The position numbers and the translations under genes were made by a program. From Bacteroidales bacterium UBA5537 (GTDB lineage Bacteria; Bacteroidota; Bacteroidia; Bacteroidales; Lentimicrobiaceae): a stretch of 6,070 bases of DNA. The notes beneath the pieces are model-generated. The model did no database searches and had not been told where the DNA came from. It was given only the letters and a program-made list of their open reading frames with translations. The DNA lies in assembly GCA_002426025.1 (NCBI GenBank), contig DINP01000080.1:10271-16340 (forward strand), read 5' to 3'. This document shows positions 1 through 4,243 of this stretch, piece by piece (within the stretch, counting starts at the first letter, position 1; each line of letters begins with the position of its first letter).

Positions 1-332
1 TGGGTTCAGAAACTATTGTCTCCGGCGATTCAACCATTGTGTCGGTTAAAATCACCAATATCGGCAAATTAGCCGGTGATGAGGTAGTTCAGTTATACCT
101 GCATGATGAATTTGCATCGGTAGCCCGTCCGGTTACTGAACTCAAGGGATTTCAAAGAATTCATCTCGAACCCGGTGAAACGAAAGAAGTCAGGTTTGAG
201 ATCAATCCTGAAATGCTCTCTATGCTTGACATCAATCTTAAAAAGGTGGTAGAGCCGGGCGATTTCCGGATTATGATTGGCGCCTCGTCGAAGGATATCA
301 GGCAACGCATCATTTTAAAAGTAATTGAATAG
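1..332 (+). CDS. GH3 beta-glycosidase, C-terminal fragment (Fn3-like domain), 5'-truncated
   Basis: This is the 3' end of a gene that begins left of the window; its reading frame is open from base 3 to the TAG at 330-332. The visible ~109 residues match the fibronectin-III-like domain that closes many glycoside hydrolase family 3 enzymes (beta-glucosidases, beta-xylosidases). Its hallmarks are in the usual order: 'ITNIGKLAGDEVVQLYL', then 'RPVTELKGFQRIHLEPGET', and finally 'VEPGDFRIMIGASSKDI'. The catalytic (beta/alpha)8 and alpha/beta-sandwich domains lie outside the window, so activity and substrate cannot be read here. In this family the enzymes remove non-reducing beta-linked sugars, often in the periplasm. 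The stop is 14 nt before the first fucosidase, so the genes are probably co-transcribed. The domain assignment is firm; GH3 membership is inferred from the domain, which is occasionally found elsewhere. Confidence 0.88.
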   Translation, partial: GSETIVSGDSTIVSVKITNIGKLAGDEVVQLYLHDEFASVARPVTELKGFQRIHLEPGETKEVRFEINPEMLSMLDINLKKVVEPGDFRIMIGASSKDIRQRIILKVIE

Positions 333-346
333 TTCAAATCAGTGAT

Positions 347-1681
347 ATGCAAAATCGTCTTAAAACTTATTTAATCGGCCTGTTAATTCTTACCGCAAAT
401 TTGGGTTATGGTCAGCCGAAAATTGATCCTAAGGAAATTCAGGGAAAAATGCAGTGGTTTGCCGATGCCAAACTCGGCATATTTATCCATGCCGGAATCT
501 ATTCGGTAAATGGAGTGGGCGAATCATGGAGTTTCCACAATAAACGGATCAGCTTTCCAGATTACATGAAACAGCTTGATGGATTCACTTTGAAAAATTA
601 TGACCCGGCTCTTTGGGCAGATCTTATTCAGGAATCCGGTGCCGGATACGCAGTAATTACAACCAAGCACCACGATGGAGTGGCCATGTACGATACGAAA
701 CTGAACAATCAGAGCATCCTGAAATCCTCACCGGCGAAGCAGGATATGATCAGACCTTTTTTTGAAGAATTGCGAAAACGCAACATACGGTGCGGAGCCT
801 ATTTTTCGCTGATCGACTGGTCTCATACTGATTATCCGGGTTTTTTAAAAGACAGTGTCAGATACAAAATTGAGCAGGATTATGAGCGCTGGAACAAATT
901 CAGAAAATTCATGCAGGGCCAGATTGGTGAAATTCTGACACAATTCAACCCTGATTTGTGGTGGTTCGATGGCGACTGGGAGCAAAGCGCTGAAAGATGG
1001 GAATCAGAGAAGATCCGCTCTATGATATTAACACGAAACCCGGAAGCTATTATAAACGGACGTTTGCAGGGCTATGGCGACTATTCGACCCCTGAACAGA
1101 ATTTCCCGGTTACACGTCCCGCATACCAGTGGTGGGAACTATGCATGACCATCAATGACAGCTGGGGATTTCAGCCTTCTGATACGAATTTTAAAACGCC
1201 TTACGAGGTGATAACCATCTTTGCGGATGTAGTTTCCAATGGAGGCAACTTATTGCTTGACTTCGGACCAAAAGAGGACGGAAGTATTCCCGAAGAATCG
1301 GTTAAGGTGCTGAAAGAATTGGGTGCCTGGAACAAAAAACACCATGAAGCCATATTTAATACCGTTCCCGGATTACCTGCCGGACATTTTTACGGTCCTT
1401 CAACACTCTCGAAAGACAGTACCTGTCTATATCTTTTCCTGGCCGGGAATCCACAGAAAGAAGTCACGATCAGAGGCCTTTCCAGCGATATTGAAAATAT
1501 CAGTGTGCCTGGTTCCGATTCGTCTGTAAAATGGAAAATTGTAGGGAAAATTTCGTGGAGCGCTGTTCCCGGTCTTGTTTATATCGAACCCCCTGTAAAT
1601 GATTTTGATAAGTACCTGACGGTACTAAAAGTAAAATTAAAATCACCATTAAGACTTTACCGGGGTGAAGGGGGGTTGTGA
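347..1681 (+). CDS. Alpha-L-fucosidase, GH29 (first of two), secreted
   Basis: The 444-residue protein is predicted to hydrolyse alpha-L-fucosyl linkages with retention of configuration. A signal peptide is visible (R4/K6, hydrophobic core ~8-17, likely cleavage near G22-Q23), so it should act in the periplasm or outside. Family marks in order: 'GIFIHAG' (44-50), 'TTKHHDG' (105-111), 'WWFDGDW' (205-211) with D208 as the expected nucleophile, 'INGR' (236-239), 'STPEQ' (247-251), and 'WWELC' (262-266) where E264 sits where human FUCA1 and GH29-B enzymes have their acid/base Glu. 'NGGNLLLDFGP' (298-308) ends the barrel; from ~335 a beta-sandwich domain follows and the protein ends 'LYRGEGGL'. 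The family usually reads HWG where this has HAG. The start at 347 is chosen because it supplies the signal peptide; no clear Shine-Dalgarno precedes it. The specific linkage (alpha-1,2, 1,3/4 or 1,6) is not determinable. Confidence 0.93.
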   Translation: MQNRLKTYLIGLLILTANLGYGQPKIDPKEIQGKMQWFADAKLGIFIHAGIYSVNGVGESWSFHNKRISFPDYMKQLDGFTLKNYDPALWADLIQESGAGYAVITTKHHDGVAMYDTKLNNQSILKSSPAKQDMIRPFFEELRKRNIRCGAYFSLIDWSHTDYPGFLKDSVRYKIEQDYERWNKFRKFMQGQIGEILTQFNPDLWWFDGDWEQSAERWESEKIRSMILTRNPEAIINGRLQGYGDYSTPEQNFPVTRPAYQWWELCMTINDSWGFQPSDTNFKTPYEVITIFADVVSNGGNLLLDFGPKEDGSIPEESVKVLKELGAWNKKHHEAIFNTVPGLPAGHFYGPSTLSKDSTCLYLFLAGNPQKEVTIRGLSSDIENISVPGSDSSVKWKIVGKISWSAVPGLVYIEPPVNDFDKYLTVLKVKLKSPLRLYRGEGGL

Positions 1682-1757
1682 ACCCGATCAAAACAAGGAA
1701 ACTGAAATTTACAAATCAATAACTGAATCCTGATTATTCCACTTAAGGAAGATAAAA

Positions 1758-3218
1758 ATGAAAAAATCGCCAATAACTGCGCTTATCCTAATCTTGTTGT
1801 TGTCCGTTTTGGCCGGTTGTTTAAAACTGCAGGCGCAGGAACAGGAGTTTCCATACATCTGGCCAACAGACTCCGCTGTAAAAGCAAAACTTAATCAATG
1901 GCAGAACTGGAAATTCGGAGTGATCATCCATTGGGGAGCCTACAGTGAGTGGGGAGTTGTCGAAAGCTGGAGTTTGTGTCCTGAAAATGAATCGTGGTGT
2001 GAAAGGCGTGGCCCTTATGCTGATGACTATTTTCAGTATGTAAAGGAGTATGAAAAAATCCGCGAAACCTTTAATCCGGTGAAGTTTGATCCTCAGAAAT
2101 GGGCAAAGGCATGCAGCAATGCCGGAATGAAATATGTGGTTTTCACCACAAAACACCATGATGGTTTTTGCATGTTCGACAGCAAATACACCGATTATAA
2201 AATAACTGATAAAGCCAGTGCTTTCGCTCAGAATCCGGGATCAAATGTTGCAAATGAAGTGTTCAGTACTTTCCGTAAAGAGGGAATGGCTGCCGGTGTC
2301 TATTTCAGCAAACCCGACTGGCACAACGATGATTACTGGTGGCCCTATTTCCCGCCCACGGACCGCAATGTTAATTACGATCCGGAAAAATATCCCGAAA
2401 GGTGGAAACGCTTTCAGGATTACACTTACAAACAGCTGGATGAACTGATGAGCAACTATGGGAAAGTTGATATACTCTGGCTTGATGGCGGCTGGGTTAG
2501 GCCAGCCGGAACGCTGACCGAAGAAACAAGGCCATGGCTGGGGAAAAACCAATGGGTTCAGGATATAAATATGCCGGGTATTGCCACAATGGCGCGGAGA
2601 AAACAGCCTGGTTTGCTGATTGTTGACAGAACAGTTCATGGGGAATTCGAAAACTACCGCACTCCTGAGCAACAAATTCCCGATAAAATACCTGCTTACC
2701 CATGGGAAAGCTGTATTACGCTGGGCGACAGTTGGTATTCAACCGGACCGGCAGAACGTTATAAATCATCAACCTGGGCCATTCAAACATTAATCAAAAT
2801 CGTTGCCAAAGGCGGCAATTTTCTGCTCGGCATTGGACCTGACAAAACCGGCGAATTGGTGCCGGAAGTTTATCAGCGATTAAAGGAGATTGGTAACTGG
2901 ATGGATGTAAATTCATCGGCAATTTATGAGACTATGCCGCTTGAGCCTTATCAGACAGGAAACTTCTGCTTTACACAATCAAAAGACAAAAAAAGCAGGT
3001 TTGCCTTTTACCTCTTATCAGAAGAAGAAAAACTTTCAGAATTTCTTGAAATTCCTGCAGGCTTCGTTGGAAACAGTAAGGAAATCAACTTGTTGGGATA
3101 TCCCAAAGCGCTTCCGGTAAAAACTAAAAACGGAGCTAAAACAGTTGAAATGCCGAAAGCATTCGGGCAAAAAGGCCTGCCAACACAGGCATTGGTTTTT
3201 AGAATATCCGTTGAATAG
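1758..3218 (+). CDS. Alpha-L-fucosidase, GH29 (second of two), possible lipoprotein
   Basis: The 486-residue protein is a complete GH29 enzyme, clearly different from its neighbour. The N-terminus has K2/K3, a hydrophobic stretch (~7-19) and a lipobox-like 'LAGC' with C21; a signal peptidase I site after 'LQA' (24-26) is also possible, so it is either a membrane-anchored lipoprotein or soluble. Family marks: 'GVIIHWG' (54-60), 'TTKHHDGF' (130-137), 'ILWLDGGW' (239-246) with D243 as expected nucleophile, 'VDRTVHG' (289-295), 'RTPEQQ' (301-306), 'PWESC' (315-319) with E317 as likely acid/base, and 'KGGNFLLGIGP' (351-361). Relative to the first fucosidase it has extra Trp/Tyr/Pro-rich sequence at ~186-212 and an added segment at ~247-272, both beside the active site, which suggests a different substrate. 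Residues after ~395 form a C-terminal beta domain. An AAGGAAG (1745-1751) precedes the start at useful spacing. The 76-nt gap upstream shows no promoter, so it probably shares the transcript of the genes before it. Confidence 0.94.
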   Translation: MKKSPITALILILLLSVLAGCLKLQAQEQEFPYIWPTDSAVKAKLNQWQNWKFGVIIHWGAYSEWGVVESWSLCPENESWCERRGPYADDYFQYVKEYEKIRETFNPVKFDPQKWAKACSNAGMKYVVFTTKHHDGFCMFDSKYTDYKITDKASAFAQNPGSNVANEVFSTFRKEGMAAGVYFSKPDWHNDDYWWPYFPPTDRNVNYDPEKYPERWKRFQDYTYKQLDELMSNYGKVDILWLDGGWVRPAGTLTEETRPWLGKNQWVQDINMPGIATMARRKQPGLLIVDRTVHGEFENYRTPEQQIPDKIPAYPWESCITLGDSWYSTGPAERYKSSTWAIQTLIKIVAKGGNFLLGIGPDKTGELVPEVYQRLKEIGNWMDVNSSAIYETMPLEPYQTGNFCFTQSKDKKSRFAFYLLSEEEKLSEFLEIPAGFVGNSKEINLLGYPKALPVKTKNGAKTVEMPKAFGQKGLPTQALVFRISVE

Positions 3219-3230
3219 TCAAAAGAAAAA

Positions 3231-3270
3231 CCGGCTACAAATCATCCGACAGAAGGACTATGATTACCGG
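3231..3270 (+). terminator. Imperfect stem-loop after the second fucosidase (weak terminator candidate)
   Basis: AATCAT (3240-3245) can pair with ATGATT (3260-3265); an inner CC (3246-3247) can pair with GG (3255-3256), and outer CCGG (3231-3234) with CCGG (3267-3270) across an asymmetric bulge. It begins 12 nt after the stop codon, where a terminator is expected. There is no clean T-tract behind it and the stem is interrupted, so this is only a candidate. Confidence 0.25.
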
Positions 3271-3299
3271 ATTTGCGTAATTTGAATATTCCCATATAG

Positions 3300-3350
3300 C
3301 TCTTTTATTATAAGTAGATCAGATACTTAGTATCATTTTAAAAGAGTATC
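3300..3350. repeat. Nested inverted repeat with two competing right arms
   Basis: The outer arms CTCTTTTA (3300-3307) and TAAAAGAG (3339-3346) are exact reverse complements. Inside is a 13-bp near-perfect palindrome GATACTTAGTATC (3322-3334; six pairs around a central T). A second copy of AGTATC at 3345-3350 could replace the inner right arm at 3329-3334, so two mutually exclusive hairpins are possible. It may be a terminator on either strand, a protein site or chance in AT-rich DNA; the sequence alone does not decide. Confidence 0.35.
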
Positions 3351-3403
3351 AGCCTGAATAAATTATGCAGCTCGATTTCCCCAAAAGATGAATTTGCATT
3401 TTT

Positions 3404-3423
3404 ATGTCAAATATATTTGACAT
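3404..3423. promoter_or_regulatory. Perfect 20-bp palindromic operator overlapping the -33 box
   Basis: The core TGTCAAATATATTTGACA (3405-3422) is a perfect inverted repeat, and the flanking A (3404) and T (3423) extend it to 20 bp with no mismatch. Its right half contains the TTTG (3416-3419) that serves as the -33 element of the downstream promoter, so a protein bound here would compete with RNA polymerase. The operon it precedes encodes a small XRE-type DNA-binding protein, the most likely ligand. The symmetry is directly visible; the binding partner and negative autoregulation are inferred. Confidence 0.8.
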
Positions 3424-3446
3424 TATGATTATTATATTTAACTTTG
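3416..3446 (+). promoter_or_regulatory. Bacteroidota-type promoter (TTTG - 19 bp - TAnnTTTG)
   Basis: TTTG at 3416-3419 and TAACTTTG at 3439-3446 are separated by 19 bp. This is a full match to the -33/-7 consensus used by the primary sigma factor in Bacteroidota. Transcription would begin around 3450-3453, leaving a 5' leader of about 45 nt before the ATG at 3496. It drives the membrane-protein and regulator genes, and possibly also the aminotransferase-like gene behind them. Confidence 0.78.
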
Positions 3447-3464
3447 TGTCGATAATAATTGACC
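3447..3464. promoter_or_regulatory. Second, degenerate operator copy at the transcription start
   Basis: TGTCGATAATAATTGACC shares the TGTC-N9-TGAC layout and 18-bp length of the perfect palindrome at 3405-3422; six of its nine symmetric pairs are kept. The two sites start exactly 42 bp apart, close to four helical turns, so proteins bound to both would lie on the same face of the DNA. This copy begins right after the -7 box and covers the expected start point. It may be a lower-affinity site for the same regulator. Confidence 0.5.
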
Positions 3465-3484
3465 TTTTGTGTTGTATTCTAAAA

Positions 3485-3490
3485 GTGAGG
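3485..3490 (+). promoter_or_regulatory. Shine-Dalgarno site fixing the start at 3496
   Basis: GTGAGG ends 5 nt before the ATG at 3496. This favours that ATG over the in-frame GTG (3469) and TTG (3472) upstream, which lie too close to the predicted transcription start and lack a ribosome site. Confidence 0.6.
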
Positions 3491-3495
3491 AAATC

Positions 3496-3942
3496 ATGGA
3501 TCTGAAAGAAAGAAGAATTCTCGTTTCGCTGATCGGCTCGGTGCTGATCTTAAGTATATATTCTATGGTTGTGTATTACAAATACATAGCCGGGAACACT
3601 GAAGTGCTGAACGACCTGAGGTTTTTGGGGAAATCGTTCCTGATTCTTATACCGGTTGCTATTGTGATACAGATTATTATACAGATAGTTTTTGCCATCG
3701 TCACCAAAATAGCAAGTGATGAAGATATTGACCCTATTGAAGATGAACGCGATAAGCTTATTGAACTTAAGGCTATCAAGATTTCCCACTATATTTTTCT
3801 TATTGGTTTTATGCTGGCTATGGGCTGCCTGGCACTAGGCATGAAGCCATGGGTAATGATTGTAGTGCTGATTTCATCGGGTTTTGTGGCAAGTGTGGTG
3901 AATGAGATTCTCAGGCTCTATTACTACAGGAAAGGAGTTTGA
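3496..3942 (+). CDS. Four-helix membrane protein of unknown function, partner of the XRE regulator
   Basis: The 148-residue product has four hydrophobic segments at about 8-29, 46-70, 97-115 and 119-138, with a short acidic cytoplasmic-type loop between the second and third. That loop holds 'DEDIDPIEDERDKLIELKA' (75-93). A 'DER-K-I--KA' motif of this kind before a hydrophobic hairpin is a feature I associate with small DUF2178-like membrane proteins often paired with XRE regulators; this family link is tentative. No catalytic residues or transport signature are recognised. It is the first gene after the operator-controlled promoter, and its stop is 1 nt from the regulator's start, so the two are almost certainly translated from one message. 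A plausible role is to sense a membrane condition and influence the regulator, but nothing in the sequence proves it. An alternative GTG start at 3469 would add nine residues. Confidence 0.82.
   Translation: MDLKERRILVSLIGSVLILSIYSMVVYYKYIAGNTEVLNDLRFLGKSFLILIPVAIVIQIIIQIVFAIVTKIASDEDIDPIEDERDKLIELKAIKISHYIFLIGFMLAMGCLALGMKPWVMIVVLISSGFVASVVNEILRLYYYRKGV
3931..3937 (+). promoter_or_regulatory. Shine-Dalgarno site fixing the start at 3944
   Basis: AAAGGAG, a strong ribosome site by Bacteroidota standards, lies 6 nt before the ATG at 3944 and inside the end of the membrane-protein gene. It supports 3944 over the in-frame ATG at 3902, which would add 14 unrelated residues and overlap the upstream gene. 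Confidence 0.75.
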
Positions 3943-3943
3943 T

Positions 3944-4189
3944 ATGACAAAAGCACTTATAACGAACAATATACGCAGGCTGAGGTTTTTCGCCGATGAA
4001 ATGACCCAGCAGGAACTGGCTGAAAAAACCGGTGTTTCGCGGCAAACCATCGTAGCCATTGAAAAAGGAAAGTACTTCCCGACACTGGAACTGGCCTTCA
4101 GGATCGCACTCACCTTTCATGTTTCGCTTGATGAGGTGTTCTCTTTTGAGCTGGCAGCTGAGCCTGACAAGAAGCTCCCGAAAAAATAA
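3944..4189 (+). CDS. XRE-family helix-turn-helix transcriptional regulator
   Basis: The 81-residue protein is almost entirely one Cro/C1-type DNA-binding domain. The helix-turn-helix is clear: 'TQQELAEKTGVSRQTIVAIEKGKYFPTL' style sequence spans residues 21-48, with the positioning helix at ~22-28 and the recognition helix at ~32-39 (S32, R33, Q34, T35). It continues 'ELAFRIALTFHVSLDEVFSFE' (49-69), the typical ending of the short YgzD/YozG-like XRE subgroup; there is no ligand-binding or dimerisation domain beyond a polar tail. It would act in the cytoplasm as a homodimer, consistent with the symmetric operator at 3404-3423. It is co-transcribed with the membrane-protein gene immediately upstream. 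Autorepression is the simplest model; the absence of an effector domain suggests that any signal arrives through a partner, perhaps that membrane protein. Confidence 0.92.
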   Translation: MTKALITNNIRRLRFFADEMTQQELAEKTGVSRQTIVAIEKGKYFPTLELAFRIALTFHVSLDEVFSFELAAEPDKKLPKK

Positions 4190-4243
4190 AGTTTTGAACT
4201 CAATTACATAAGTTACCCAGTGTAATAGATAAAAACCGATATA

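Larger units (their letters stand above)
3219..3403. other. Non-coding boundary region between the glycosidase cluster and the regulator operon
   Basis: No credible gene is present on either strand. The stretch is AT-rich and contains the two imperfect inverted repeats listed separately (3231-3270 and 3300-3350). It lies just upstream of the operator/promoter block that starts at 3404. The change in gene content across it, from secreted hydrolases to a cytoplasmic regulator and membrane protein, suggests a transcript boundary, although no classical stem plus T-tract terminator is seen. Confidence 0.6.

Noticed and set aside
1660..1681. Frameshift at the G-run near the end of the first fucosidase
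   Set aside because: The run of six G could hide an indel, but the protein already has its catalytic and C-terminal domains and the next gene follows with normal spacing, so a natural end is more likely.
2241..2675. Minus-strand frame of 144 codons opposite the second fucosidase
   Set aside because: It overlaps the conserved catalytic region of a confident GH29 gene and its translation resembles no protein family.
3469..3495. GTG start giving a nine-residue longer membrane protein
   Set aside because: It would begin within about 20 nt of the predicted transcription start and has no ribosome site, whereas ATG 3496 has GTGAGG at good spacing.
3902..3943. Upstream ATG extending the XRE regulator by 14 residues
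   Set aside because: The extension overlaps the membrane-protein gene and is unlike XRE N-termini; AAAGGAG at 3931-3937 points to ATG 3944.
4190..4243. A separate promoter for the aminotransferase-like gene
   Set aside because: A TTTG occurs at 4193-4196, but no TAnnTTTG-like box follows at the right spacing (only TA is matched near 4214), so it cannot be supported.
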